Positions 34,697 through 43,964 of a stretch of DNA of 64,000 nucleotides are shown in pieces (the first letter of the stretch is position 1; each line of letters begins with the position of its first letter). The position numbers and the translations under genes are program-made. A model generated the notes under the pieces. The model saw nothing but the letters and a program-made list of their open reading frames with translations. It ran no database searches and had not been told where the DNA came from. This DNA comes from Pseudomonadota bacterium (lineage in GTDB: Bacteria > Pseudomonadota > Gammaproteobacteria > Burkholderiales > SG8-39), in contig CANGMI010000005.1 of NCBI GenBank assembly GCA_947455195.1, positions 254,609-318,608 on the forward strand, written 5' to 3'.

Positions 34697-35731
34697 ATGC
34701 CCCGCGAATCATTGTCTCGAGTGTTTGCCACCCTCGTCAGCGCGTGTGTCTTTGCCGCTGGTGCGGCTCAGGCGCAAACCCCGGCGCCGGTCAAGATCCG
34801 ATTCGCTCTTGACTGGGTCGTGCAGGGGCAGCATGGCTACTTCTTCAATACGCTCGGGCGTGGCTATTTCAAGGCCGAGGGTCTGGATGTCACCATTGAT
34901 GCGGGTGCCGGTTCAGGCGCAGCGATCCAGCGTGTCGCGACCAACTACGACATGGGTTTCGCAGACCTCGGGGTACTGATCGAAACCATGGGCAACAACC
35001 CCGGGGCGCAGCAGGTTCAGGGTGTCTATCTGGTGTACGAGAAGAATCCCAACTCGCTGCTCATCCCGAAGAAGGCCGGCGTCACGACACCTGCTGACCT
35101 GAAGGGCAAGCGTCTGGGCGCCCCGACCACCAGTCCCATCTATCGCCTTTGGCCCCTCTTTGCGAAGGCCAACGGACTCGGGGTCGATGACGTGACCTGG
35201 ATGCACATGGCCCCCAACCTGGTAGAGCCGTCAGTGATGCAGGGCAGTGTCGACATCGGCACCGGCCATCCCACCCAGGCGGTTCTCTTCTACAAGCTGG
35301 GCCTGAAGCCAGAGGACATGCGGATCATGAAGTACGCTGACTACGGCGTGAACATGTACGGCCACGTCATCCTCGCCAATGCCGAGTTTGCCCGGAAGAA
35401 TCCGCAGGCCGTGGCGGGCTTCCTGCGCGCTTTCAATCGCGGGCTCAAGGAGACGCTGGCCGATCCGGCGTCCTCGATCAAGTACGTCATGCAAGCATCG
35501 CCGACGCTCGTCGAGGCCGACGAGACGATGAAACTCGGTCTGGTACTCGATTCGATCGACACGCCCAACGTGCGCGCCGACGGGCTGGGCTCCATCCGCA
35601 AGGATGTTCTCGATCGCATGATCGTGGACATGACGGCCACCTTCAAGCTCAAGTCGACGCCTGTTGCCGATGCCCTCTTCAGCTCGGCCTACCTGCCCCC
35701 CAAGGCCGAGCGGATGCTTTCCCCGCGCTGA
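34697..35731 (+). CDS. ABC transporter substrate-binding protein, NMT1/THI5 type (orphan)
   Basis: Periplasmic binding protein, 344 residues, Sec signal ending at about GAAQAQTP. ATG 34697 has TTGGAGGTGCAGG upstream. The mature N-terminus KIRFALDWVVQGQHGYFF and GYFKAEGLDV are typical of the HMP/riboflavin-precursor and sulfonate binding proteins, as is the GAGSGAAIQRVA loop. No ATPase or permease gene adjoins it; the nearest of its class are at 6477-8834. It leads an operon with an NtaA-type monooxygenase and a cytochrome c-propeller fusion. Confidence 0.87.
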   Translation: MPRESLSRVFATLVSACVFAAGAAQAQTPAPVKIRFALDWVVQGQHGYFFNTLGRGYFKAEGLDVTIDAGAGSGAAIQRVATNYDMGFADLGVLIETMGNNPGAQQVQGVYLVYEKNPNSLLIPKKAGVTTPADLKGKRLGAPTTSPIYRLWPLFAKANGLGVDDVTWMHMAPNLVEPSVMQGSVDIGTGHPTQAVLFYKLGLKPEDMRIMKYADYGVNMYGHVILANAEFARKNPQAVAGFLRAFNRGLKETLADPASSIKYVMQASPTLVEADETMKLGLVLDSIDTPNVRADGLGSIRKDVLDRMIVDMTATFKLKSTPVADALFSSAYLPPKAERMLSPR

Positions 35732-35773
35732 GCGCACGCCTGTCGTACTGATGAAATTGCGGAGTCCCCTGTC

Positions 35774-37114
35774 GTGAAAAAGCGCATGCATCTGGCCTGT
35801 GACATGTCCTACACCCACCTCGACGGGCGCTGGCGTGTGCCGGGGTCCTGGGTGCATCGCACTTTCCCCGACATGGGCATGTTCGAGGAACTCGCGCGCA
35901 TTGCCGAGCGCGGGTGTCTCGACATGATGTTCTTCGGCGACGGTACCGGCATTCCGGCCACCTGGCAGGATTCCGAGGAGGCTGCGGCGCGCTGGGGCAT
36001 CCAGTGGCCGCGGCAGGACATGAGCCCATTCATCGCGGTGATGTCCCGCGTGACTCGCCATCTGGGGTTCGGGCTGACCTATGCCTCGACCTTCATGCAT
36101 CCGTTCTATGTGGCGCGGTTGCTCAATTCGCTCGACCATGTCACCGGCGGGCGCATTGCGTTCAACGTGATCACCTCGACCCGTCGTTCCGATGCGGCGA
36201 ACTACGGCTTTGACGAGTTGATGGAACATGGGGCGCGCTATGACCGCATGGAGGAGTTTGTCGACGTCTGCAAGGCACTCTGGGACAGCGTCGCGCCGGA
36301 TGCCTTCATCTGGGATCGCGAATCGGGTGTGGTTGCCGACCCGGCGAAGGTGCGTCCGATCGAGCACGAGGGTCCCTTCTTCAAGGTGCGGGGCCCGCTC
36401 AATACGGTGCCCTCGCCGCAGGGGCATCCGGTGCTGGTACAGGCCGGCGGTTCGCCGCGAGGGATTCGCGCGTCGGCGCACTTTGCCGATCATGTGTTCG
36501 CCTCCGGACTCGCGCTCGACCAGAAGCGCCGCCATCGGGCGGCGCTTGATGAAGCGCTCGTCGCTGAAGGGCGCGATCCGGCAAAGGTCGGCATTCTGTT
36601 CAATGCGGCACTCATCGTGTGTGAGACCGAAGCCGAGGCCATCGCCGGGCGCGAGCGTCTGCTCCAGATGATTCCCGAGGAAGCCGTGGGTGCCTATCTC
36701 TCCCACAACATCGGCTGGGACTTCTCGACGCTGCCCGAGCGCTTCTCGCCGCACGAACTGGCCGCGCAGATCAAGGCGACCCAGGCCTCACCGGTGAGTC
36801 TTGTCTCGCGATTTGCCGATGAAGTGGGGCCTGGTGACACAGTGAGCCGACGCGACTTCTTTGCCGAGGGTCTGAAGGTGGCAACCGGCTACGACCGCAC
36901 CATCGCCGGTACGCCGACGCAACTGGCTGATTACCTCGAGGAGCATTTCGAAGCGGGTGGTTCGCGCGGTGGCTTCATGATTTCCCATCCCCATGCCACG
37001 CCTCATGACCTGATCAATGTGGTCGATCTGCTCATTCCCGAATTGCAGCGACGCGGTCGATTCAGGCGCGAGTACACCGGTCGTACGTTGAAGGAAAACC
37101 TGTCCGAGGACTGA
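35774..37114 (+). CDS. NtaA/SnaA/DszA-type flavin-dependent monooxygenase
   Basis: FMNH2-dependent monooxygenase of the nitrilotriacetate/dibenzothiophene-sulfone group within the luciferase fold, 446 residues. GTG 35774 follows GGAG; ATG 35786 is an alternative. Family marks: GSWVHRTFPDMGMFEELARIAERG, ITSTRRSDAANYG (the group's NVVTS-type loop), HEGPFFKVRGPLN, VLVQAGGSPRG and a C-terminal GGFMISH. These enzymes cleave C-N or C-S bonds and need a flavin reductase, which is not encoded nearby. The binding protein upstream probably supplies the substrate. Confidence 0.9.
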   Translation: MKKRMHLACDMSYTHLDGRWRVPGSWVHRTFPDMGMFEELARIAERGCLDMMFFGDGTGIPATWQDSEEAAARWGIQWPRQDMSPFIAVMSRVTRHLGFGLTYASTFMHPFYVARLLNSLDHVTGGRIAFNVITSTRRSDAANYGFDELMEHGARYDRMEEFVDVCKALWDSVAPDAFIWDRESGVVADPAKVRPIEHEGPFFKVRGPLNTVPSPQGHPVLVQAGGSPRGIRASAHFADHVFASGLALDQKRRHRAALDEALVAEGRDPAKVGILFNAALIVCETEAEAIAGRERLLQMIPEEAVGAYLSHNIGWDFSTLPERFSPHELAAQIKATQASPVSLVSRFADEVGPGDTVSRRDFFAEGLKVATGYDRTIAGTPTQLADYLEEHFEAGGSRGGFMISHPHATPHDLINVVDLLIPELQRRGRFRREYTGRTLKENLSED

Positions 37115-37117
37115 CCC

Positions 37118-38434
37118 ATGCAAGAAAACCGCCTTCCCATGAATGTTGCCGGCCCTGGGGTCATCCCCACAGTGCTCGATGCATCCGTGACCCGCGGCGC
37201 GCGCTCGCGTGTCGCCAGTGCCATCGTGATGGCGGGCCTTGCGCTTGCAATGGCCACGCCCGGCATGGCGCGCGCTCAGTCCTTCGTCTTGCCCGAGGGG
37301 CCGGGCAAGATGATCGTTGGCGAACTGTGTGGCGGGTGCCACGCGATCGAGCGACTCGGCGCCGGCTATACGCCCGAGGGCTGGCATACGGTCATGCGGA
37401 TGATGCTCAATTTCGGGGCGCCGATTCCGCCCGATCAGGTGAACACGGTTCGTGACTACCTCATCGCTTCATTTCCCGAGCGCCCGCGTCCGCCTGCCGT
37501 TCTGGTCGATGGGCCGGTCAAGGCGGACATCCGTCTCTGGCCTGCCGTCACCCCCGGATCGCGGCCGCACGATCCGCTCGCAACGCGTGATGGCGCCCTC
37601 TGGTACACCGGGCAACTCAACAATACGATGGGGCGAGTCGATCCGGCCACCGGCCAGTCACGCGAGTTCCGGATGAAGTCGCCGCAGACGGCACCGCACG
37701 GGCTGGTCGAGGATCGGGCGGGCAACATCTGGTTTACCGGCAACTTTCTCGGTCTGATCGGCCGGCTCGATCCGCGCACCGGCGAGGTCACCGAGTATCC
37801 ACTGCCAGACCCGGCGGTCCGCGATCCGCACTCGCTGGTCTTTGATCAGCAGGGCATCCTCTGGTTTACGTCGCAGGTCGGCAATCGTGTCGGCCGGCTC
37901 GATCCGAAGACGGGAGAGATCCGTCTGGTTCAGCCCCCGACAGCAGCCTCGCGCCCCTACGGCATACAGGTCGATTCGAAGGGTGTTCCCTGGTTCGTGC
38001 AATTCGGCACCAACAAGGTCGGTCGCATCGATCCAAGGACGCTGGCGATCACCGAGTTCACCCTGCCCGACCGTGCCGCACGGCCCCGTCGGCTCGCGAT
38101 TGGTCCGGATGATGTCATCTGGTACACCGACTTCGCGCGTGGCTACCTCGGACGACTCGATCCGGCGACCGGTGCCGTCACCGAGTGGCTGTCACCCAGC
38201 GGGCCGCGCTCGGCGCCCTACGGCATCGTGCATACCAAAGGCGCGCTCTGGTACAGCGAGTCGTTGGCCAAGCCCAATACGCTGGTGCGCTTTGATCCGG
38301 CGACATCGAAGTTCCAGTCGTGGGCGATTCCCGGTGGCGGTGACATCGTACGCAACATGGATGTGGCGCCCGATGGGGCCCCTGTCATGGCGCACAGCCT
38401 GAGCAATCAGGTAAGCCGGGTCGAGATACGCTAG
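37118..38434 (+). CDS. Cytochrome c domain fused to a Vgb-like (streptogramin-lyase) propeller
   Basis: 438 residues, exported: a long n-region, hydrophobic core around residue 35-48 and ARAQS as likely cleavage site. One haem site CGGCH (71-75) lies in a mini cytochrome domain of about 70 residues (to about 125, GAPIPPDQVNTVRDYL). The rest is a beta-propeller made of repeats of the form LWYTGQ..N..GRVDPATG, IWFTGNFLGLIGRLDPRTG, LWFTSQVGNRVGRLDPKTG and so on, five to six being visible. Virginiamycin B lyase uses this propeller without haem; the fusion suggests an oxidoreductase, or a propeller that docks a haem domain. It ends the operon with the NtaA-type enzyme (start 3 bp after its stop). 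Confidence 0.85.
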   Translation: MQENRLPMNVAGPGVIPTVLDASVTRGARSRVASAIVMAGLALAMATPGMARAQSFVLPEGPGKMIVGELCGGCHAIERLGAGYTPEGWHTVMRMMLNFGAPIPPDQVNTVRDYLIASFPERPRPPAVLVDGPVKADIRLWPAVTPGSRPHDPLATRDGALWYTGQLNNTMGRVDPATGQSREFRMKSPQTAPHGLVEDRAGNIWFTGNFLGLIGRLDPRTGEVTEYPLPDPAVRDPHSLVFDQQGILWFTSQVGNRVGRLDPKTGEIRLVQPPTAASRPYGIQVDSKGVPWFVQFGTNKVGRIDPRTLAITEFTLPDRAARPRRLAIGPDDVIWYTDFARGYLGRLDPATGAVTEWLSPSGPRSAPYGIVHTKGALWYSESLAKPNTLVRFDPATSKFQSWAIPGGGDIVRNMDVAPDGAPVMAHSLSNQVSRVEIR

Positions 38435-38446
38435 AGAAGCGCTGGC

Positions 38447-38469
38447 CGGGGCTTGCCTGGCAGGCCCCG
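38447..38469. terminator. Hairpin between convergent genes
   Basis: CGGGGC-T-TGCC-T-GGCA-G-GCCCCG, an almost perfect 23-bp palindrome starting 13 bp after the propeller-gene stop, in the convergent gap. No T tract. Confidence 0.4.
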
Positions 38470-38558
38470 AGCCGTCGCGATCGTCAGTGGCAGCCCGGGC
38501 AGCGCCCGGTGCGGGCGACGGCGCTGATGTTCGGGCGCCGTGAGAGCGCGATGCGCGC

Positions 38559-39275
38559 TCAGGCCCCCATCCAGAATGCCAGCGTGAGCCGGGGGCTCGT
38601 GAAAAACGCGTCCGCCGGGTGCGAGGCGGCGTGATAGAACTGGGACGGGAAGATGATGAGCCGTCCGGGAACCATGTCGGCACATCCGGTCTGCTCCCAG
38701 AAACGCTCGGGGCTCTGTGGCCAGTAGCTCTGTCCGGTCTCGATCAGTTCGGGCCGGGTCTGCAGATCGTGCTCGTAGGTCGCGTCCCGCACCGGGGAAG
38801 CCGATGGCCGGTAGCGGAAGAATGCGGTGCCCCCGATGCTCTCGCTGGCGTCATTGAGGTAGACGAGGCAGGTGAACGAGTGCCTCGCGTGGCTCTGGAA
38901 GAGGTCGTGATGGGGAATGGCGTGGTCGGCCCCGCGCGGTGCAATCTGCGAAAACCAGTTCACGTCGACATGCGGCGCAAAGGGTTGCACCTCGACCGAC
39001 CAGGCCTGGCGAATGATCTCGCCCGCCAGGGCGATGAGGCGGCATGGTGGTGCCACCGGGAAGCGCAGACGGCAGTCGTGATAGTCGACGAAGTTGCGTC
39101 CACCCGGCACATGTTTCCAGTTGGCGGCGGGCGACGAGGCGGCGATGTCACGTGCGAGCGCGGGCTGGCGCAGCACATTCTCCGCGAGAACGACGGGCGC
39201 GTCACCGACCGTGGCCCGGCTCAGGGAGATGTTGTCGTTGATGTCGAAGACATCGTGAAAGAGAAAAGGGCGCAT
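38559..39275 (-). CDS. 2-oxoglutarate/Fe(II)-oxygenase-fold protein (DUF6445-like)
   Basis: 238 residues from ATG 39275 (a TTG 15 bp upstream is in frame). Likely iron ligands are H122 and D124 (IPHHDLF) and H215 (FPSQFYHAAS), with the 2-oxoglutarate arginine about 14 residues later in SPRLTLAFW. CLVYLND and GGTAFFRY are typical of the jelly-roll core. Small prolyl-hydroxylase-like proteins of this kind have mostly unknown substrates. It stands alone between a convergent and a divergent neighbour. Confidence 0.72.
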   Translation of the reverse strand: MRPFLFHDVFDINDNISLSRATVGDAPVVLAENVLRQPALARDIAASSPAANWKHVPGGRNFVDYHDCRLRFPVAPPCRLIALAGEIIRQAWSVEVQPFAPHVDVNWFSQIAPRGADHAIPHHDLFQSHARHSFTCLVYLNDASESIGGTAFFRYRPSASPVRDATYEHDLQTRPELIETGQSYWPQSPERFWEQTGCADMVPGRLIIFPSQFYHAASHPADAFFTSPRLTLAFWMGA

Positions 39276-39311
39276 CGGGTTCCCGGCCAATGGAGCACGG
39301 CCGCATGATAC

Positions 39312-39328
39312 GCTTCAACATCTGAAGC
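39312..39328. promoter_or_regulatory. Operator-like inverted repeat in divergent gap
   Basis: GCTTCA-ACATC-TGAAGC, a perfect 6-5-6 inverted repeat midway between the divergent starts at 39275 and 39407. On the minus strand TATCAT (39310-39305) adjoins it and could be a -10. The arrangement suits a dimeric repressor or activator site. Confidence 0.4.
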
Positions 39329-39406
39329 AATCCAGCCGGGCGGCCTGGCGCAGGACGCGGCCCCGCCGGGTTCTTCGGGCATCGAACATACGATCTGGAG
39401 ACAACC

Positions 39407-40654
39407 ATGGGCAACATGTCAGCCATCGGGGCCGATGCCTCGACACGTTCGGGCTCTGGATCACCCTTTCCCTGTTGCCCCGACGATCTGCCCGCTGCGG
39501 TGCATGAACTGTTGCCGCTCATCGAGCGGCTGAGCCCGGTCAACGAGCGACAGGGCGCGCTCGATGCCGAGCTGGTGGATGCCCTGCATGCCGCGGGTGC
39601 GTTCGGCATGTGGATGCCACGCAGCCATGGGGGCATCGAGTTGTCGCCGACGCGCAGTTTCAAGATGATCGAAGAGGTCGGCTATGCCGACGGTTCGACC
39701 GGCTGGGTCCTCATGGCGGCATCCCTGTCCACCGGAACGGGCGGGGCCTTTCTCGACCGCGAGATCGTCGATGCGTATTTCGCCGGCTCGCGCTTCGCCG
39801 TGATTGCCGGGCAGGGTGGCCCGATGGGGCGGGCAGTGGCAACCCGAGGCGGCTACACCCTCAGCGGCCACTGGACCTACGGTTCGGGCATCAAGCACGC
39901 AGACTATCTGCACACGGGAGCGCTCGTGTTCGAGGCTGACGGGACTCCTCGCATGGATCCGCGGGGTGGGCAGGAGATGCGCATCTTCGTGGCACCGCGC
40001 GATGCGTTCACCCTCATCGAGAACTGGGACGTGATGGGCCTGCGCGCCACGGGCAGCATCGACTACACCACCGAGTCGGTCTTTGTGCCGGAAGGCGCCA
40101 CGCATCTCACCGACTGCAATGTACCGAAGCAGGGTGGTTCGCTCTACTCGCTGGGCATCCGTGGCCTGAGCAGCCTTGGGCATACGAGCTTCACGCTCGG
40201 ACTGGGGCGTCGCATCCTCGATGAGGTGGCGCTCATCTCGCAGACCAAGGTCAACCGTCTCGGGCGCCTGGGCGACAGCGAGAGCTTCCTCGAGAAATAC
40301 GGCAGCGCAGAGGCCAAGTTGCGTGCGGCGCGGGCGCTTTCGTGGGAAACCTGGGCCGATGTCGAAGACACGCTCGAGCGAGGTGATCACCTGTCGACCC
40401 GGCAGTGGACGATGGTGCGTCTTGCGCTCAATCATGTCACCTGGACGACTGCCGAGATCGTCAATACAGCCTACTACCTGGGTGGCGGCAACTCGCTGCG
40501 GGCCGGTACGCTTCAGCGCTGCTTTCGCGACATGCACGGTGCCACCCAGCATCTCACCTCGTCGGTAGCGGTGCTGCAGGACTGCGGGCGAGAACTCGCC
40601 GGTCTTGCCACCGACAAGGTGTGGGGCTTCTCCCGTCTCGTGCCGCGGCACTGA
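39407..40654 (+). CDS. Acyl-CoA-dehydrogenase-fold flavoprotein (group D monooxygenase / desulfurisation type)
   Basis: 415 residues with the acyl-CoA dehydrogenase fold. The N-terminal helical domain includes GMWMPRSHGGIELSPTRSF; the middle beta domain has YTLSGHWTYGSGIKHADY and GLRATGSIDYTTESVFVPE, the latter being characteristic of HsaA/HpaC-partner and DszC-like oxygenases; the C-terminal helices follow. The catalytic glutamate base of true dehydrogenases is not evident, which favours a flavin-dependent monooxygenase. ATG 39407 has TGGAGA 7 bp upstream. It is first in a unit with a Liv-type importer, presumably of its substrate. Confidence 0.82.
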   Translation: MGNMSAIGADASTRSGSGSPFPCCPDDLPAAVHELLPLIERLSPVNERQGALDAELVDALHAAGAFGMWMPRSHGGIELSPTRSFKMIEEVGYADGSTGWVLMAASLSTGTGGAFLDREIVDAYFAGSRFAVIAGQGGPMGRAVATRGGYTLSGHWTYGSGIKHADYLHTGALVFEADGTPRMDPRGGQEMRIFVAPRDAFTLIENWDVMGLRATGSIDYTTESVFVPEGATHLTDCNVPKQGGSLYSLGIRGLSSLGHTSFTLGLGRRILDEVALISQTKVNRLGRLGDSESFLEKYGSAEAKLRAARALSWETWADVEDTLERGDHLSTRQWTMVRLALNHVTWTTAEIVNTAYYLGGGNSLRAGTLQRCFRDMHGATQHLTSSVAVLQDCGRELAGLATDKVWGFSRLVPRH

Positions 40655-40682
40655 TCGGTCAGCATCGGAGGCCGCTCGAGGC

Positions 40683-42524
40683 ATGGAGATCTATTTCGCC
40701 CAACTCCTGAACGGGTTGGTGTACGGCATGCTGCTGTTCCTGACGGCGGCCGGGTTGTCCCTCATTTTCGGTCTGATGAACGTGGTGAGTCTTGCGCATG
40801 GATCGTTCTTCATGCTCGGGGCCTACATCGCGTTGTCGGTCACCCGCCAGACCCAGAACTTCTGGCTCGCGCTGCTGATCGCGCCGGCCCTCACGGTGGC
40901 GATCGGGCTCGTGATGGAGCGGGTCTTCATGCGTCCGCTCTATCGGCGCGGACATCTGGATCAAGTTCTGCTGACCTTCGGGTTCACCTTCGTCTTCTTC
41001 GACGCAGTACGCTGGATCTGGGGCTCCGACATCCGCAAACTCGCCGCACCCGAGGCGCTGCAGGGCAGTGTCGAGATTGCCGGCGGGATGTTCTCGACCT
41101 ACCGACTCTTCCTGCTGGCGCTCGGTGCCGGCCTCGCCCTCATCCTGTGGCTCGTGATGGAGCGCAGCCGTCTGGGTGCCATGGTGCGTGCCGGGGTCGA
41201 CGACAGCGCGATGGCGGCCGGTCTGGGCGCCAATATTCCGGCACTCTTCACGGGCGTCTTCGGCGCTGGCGTGGCGCTGGCAGCACTGGGTGGGGTTGCC
41301 GCCGGGCCCGTGCTCGGACTGTACCCGGGCATGGATGGCGACATTCTCATTCCCTCGTTCATCGTGATCGTGATCGGTGGCATGGGCAGCCTGCGCGGGG
41401 CGTTCGTCGGCAGCCTGCTGGTCGGCATCGCCGATGCCTTCGGCAAGGCCTATGTCCCGGCGCTGTCGATGTTCCTGATCTACCTTCTGATGGCCTTCTT
41501 TCTGCTCGTCCGACCTCAGGGGCTCTTCGGGATCAAGGGGGGCGTTGCGCCAGCCGGGATGGTGGTGGCGGTGGGCATGGCCTTCAACCGGCCACAACTT
41601 GCCCGCATGCTCTCGCTCGTCGCTCTGCTGGTGCTGGCAGCCTTTCCGCTCTTTGTCGCCGATTACCACCGCACGCTCGTGAGCGAGATCTTCGTCTTCG
41701 CGATCTTCGCGATGAGCCTCGATCTGATTCTCGGCTATACCGGCCTGCCCAGTTTCGGACACGCCGGTTTCTTCGGTCTGGGCGCGTATGTGGTGATCGT
41801 GCTCGGTTCCCTCTTCGGCCTCAACGGGTGGCTGGGGCTTCTTGTCGCGATTCCGATCACGGCGCTGGCTGCAGCGGTCATCGGGTTTTTCTGCGTGCGT
41901 ACGAGTGGCATCACCTTTCTCATGCTCACGCTCGCGTTCTCGCAGTTGCTCTACTCCATTGCCTTCAAGTGGCGCGACGTTACCGGAGGCTCCGATGGCA
42001 TCGGCATCGCGGGTCGTCCCACGCTGTTCGGCTGGTCGCTCGATGACCCGCTTGCCCTCTACTACATGACCTTCTTCTTCTTCGTTCTGTGTTACCTCGG
42101 GCTGCGCCGTCTGATTGCATCCCCGCTCGGGCATTCCTTTGTCGGCGTGCGCGAAAACGAATCGCGCATGCGTGCCATCGGCTATGCCACTGGTGAGTAC
42201 AAGCTGCTGGCCTTCACCATCGGTGGCACGCTGGCGGGCTTTTCGGGCGGGCTGTACGCGCTCTTCAACGGGTTCGTTTCACCGGAGGCCTTGCACTGGA
42301 GCGCTTCGGGCGATGTGCTCATCATGGCGATGCTGGGCGGTGCCGGCACGCTGGTCGGCCCGGTGATCGGTGCGGCGGTCTTTCTGCTGATGAAGAATCT
42401 GGTGAGTTCGTGGAACGATCACTGGATGATGATCATCGGTGTGGTGTTCATTGCCTGCGTCATGTTCTTCCCGGGTGGTATCTGGGGCATGTTGCGCGAC
42501 CGTCTCGCGAGGGCCCGGGCATGA
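40683..42524 (+). CDS. Fused LivH-LivM permease of a branched-chain-type ABC importer
   Basis: One 613-residue inner-membrane protein carries both permease halves. Residues 1 to about 290 are a complete LivH (start MEIYFAQLLNGLVYGMLLF; AHGSFFMLGAY; late RPQGLFGIKGG). After a short linker a complete LivM follows (AIFAMSLDLILGYTGLPSFG; GHAGFFGLGAY; SPLGHSFVGVRENESRMRAIGY as coupling region). In most relatives these are two genes, as in the second Liv system of this window (51903-53746). GGAGG lies 9 bp before ATG 40683. The matching ATPases follow directly, and the binding protein is likely 44013-45299 on the other strand. Confidence 0.92.
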   Translation: MEIYFAQLLNGLVYGMLLFLTAAGLSLIFGLMNVVSLAHGSFFMLGAYIALSVTRQTQNFWLALLIAPALTVAIGLVMERVFMRPLYRRGHLDQVLLTFGFTFVFFDAVRWIWGSDIRKLAAPEALQGSVEIAGGMFSTYRLFLLALGAGLALILWLVMERSRLGAMVRAGVDDSAMAAGLGANIPALFTGVFGAGVALAALGGVAAGPVLGLYPGMDGDILIPSFIVIVIGGMGSLRGAFVGSLLVGIADAFGKAYVPALSMFLIYLLMAFFLLVRPQGLFGIKGGVAPAGMVVAVGMAFNRPQLARMLSLVALLVLAAFPLFVADYHRTLVSEIFVFAIFAMSLDLILGYTGLPSFGHAGFFGLGAYVVIVLGSLFGLNGWLGLLVAIPITALAAAVIGFFCVRTSGITFLMLTLAFSQLLYSIAFKWRDVTGGSDGIGIAGRPTLFGWSLDDPLALYYMTFFFFVLCYLGLRRLIASPLGHSFVGVRENESRMRAIGYATGEYKLLAFTIGGTLAGFSGGLYALFNGFVSPEALHWSASGDVLIMAMLGGAGTLVGPVIGAAVFLLMKNLVSSWNDHWMMIIGVVFIACVMFFPGGIWGMLRDRLARARA

Positions 42525-43264
42525 GCGTATTGCGGCTTGAAAACCTCTGTCGCAGTTTTGGCAGTCTTGTCGTGACGCACAACGTCAACCTCGCAATACC
42601 CGCCGGTGAGCGCCATGTGGTCATCGGCCCCAACGGCGCGGGCAAGACCAGCCTCATCAACCAGATCGGCGGACAACTGCGGCCCAGCGCAGGTCGCATC
42701 CTGCTCGACGAGGTGGACATCACGGGTTGGGCACCTGAACGCATCCTGCGTTCGGGCATTGCCCGTACCTTTCAGAAGAACAATCTCTTCTTCAATCTGA
42801 GCGTGCTCGAAAACTTGCGGCTCGCCGTGCAGGCGCGACGCGCAAGCGGTTTCAGTGTGCTGCGGCCCGCGGCATCGCATGCCGACATCCTCGCGCGCGC
42901 CCACGCGGTGCTGGCCCAGGTGCGCATCGATGCCGATGCCGGTCGGCTCGTTCGCAATCTCTCGTACGGCGAGCAGCGCCAGCTCGAGGTGGGTATGGCG
43001 CTCGCCGGTGACCCGAGCGTACTGCTCCTCGATGAGCCAACCTCAGGCATGTCACCGGCCGAAACCGTGGGCATGATCGATCTGGTACGAAGTCTGCCCG
43101 CGCATCTGTCGATCGTCATGATCGAACACGACATGAATGTCGTGTTCTCGCTCGCCGATCGCATCACCGTGCTCTATTACGGCGAAGTTCTCGCGACCGG
43201 CACGCCGGCCGAAATCCAGGCCAACGAGCGAGTGCGCGAGATCTATCTGGGAGCGAAGCACTGA
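42521..43264 (+). CDS. livG: ABC transporter ATP-binding protein, LivG type (system 1)
   Basis: 247 residues. Walker A GPNGAGKTS (about 36-44), signature LSYGEQRQ, Walker B VLLLDEPTSGM and switch histidine in MIEHDMNVV. The insert typical of LivG (ARTFQKNNLFFNLSVLENL) is present. Start ATG 42521 overlaps the permease stop (ATGA). Confidence 0.93.
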   Translation: MSVLRLENLCRSFGSLVVTHNVNLAIPAGERHVVIGPNGAGKTSLINQIGGQLRPSAGRILLDEVDITGWAPERILRSGIARTFQKNNLFFNLSVLENLRLAVQARRASGFSVLRPAASHADILARAHAVLAQVRIDADAGRLVRNLSYGEQRQLEVGMALAGDPSVLLLDEPTSGMSPAETVGMIDLVRSLPAHLSIVMIEHDMNVVFSLADRITVLYYGEVLATGTPAEIQANERVREIYLGAKH

Positions 43265-43265
43265 C

Positions 43266-43961
43266 ATGCTCGAGATCGACCGCATCGACACCTTCCATGG
43301 CGAGAGTCACATCCTGCGCGGCGTGTCTTTCGACGTGGCCGAGGGCGAAGTGGTGTGCCTGCTCGGGCGCAATGGTGCCGGAAAGACCACCACGCTCATG
43401 AGCATCATGGGCTATCTGGTGCCGCGTTCAGGCGCCATGCGCTTGCGCGGACGCTCGATTGCCGGACTGCCTTCGCATCAGATCGCCCGCGCCGGTGTCG
43501 GCTTCGTGCCGCAGGAGCGGGGCATCTTCCCCAGCCTCACCGTCCGCGAGAACCTCACCGTCTTCGCACGGACGACGCCGGGCGCGCGCTGGACGCTCGA
43601 TCGCATCTACCAGGTCTTTCCGCGCTTGCGCGAGCGTGAGCGCAACCTCGGTTTCCAGTTGTCCGGTGGCGAGCAGCAGATGCTTTCGATTGCGCGGGCC
43701 CTGATGCTCAACCCCGATCTGCTGCTGCTCGACGAACCGTCCGAGGGGCTTGCTCCGATGATCGTCAACGAGATCGTCGAGGTGATGCGTGGCCTGAAGA
43801 AAGAGGGGCTCGCCATCCTGCTGGTCGAGCAGAACCTGCACACGGCGCTGGCAGTCGCCGACCGCCATCACGTGGTGAACAAGGGCGAGATCATGTTCAC
43901 GGGCACATCGGCCGAACTCGAGGCCGATGAGTCGGTGAAAAGCCGCTACCTCGCGGTCTGA
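43266..43961 (+). CDS. livF: ABC transporter ATP-binding protein, LivF type (system 1)
   Basis: 231 residues. Walker A GRNGAGKTTT (about 34-43), FVPQERGIFPSLTV, signature LSGGEQQM, Walker B LLLLDEPSEGLAP and VEQNLHTAL. Its ATG is one base behind the LivG stop. Last gene of the plus-strand unit. Confidence 0.93.
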   Translation: MLEIDRIDTFHGESHILRGVSFDVAEGEVVCLLGRNGAGKTTTLMSIMGYLVPRSGAMRLRGRSIAGLPSHQIARAGVGFVPQERGIFPSLTVRENLTVFARTTPGARWTLDRIYQVFPRLRERERNLGFQLSGGEQQMLSIARALMLNPDLLLLDEPSEGLAPMIVNEIVEVMRGLKKEGLAILLVEQNLHTALAVADRHHVVNKGEIMFTGTSAELEADESVKSRYLAV

Positions 43962-43964
43962 CCC

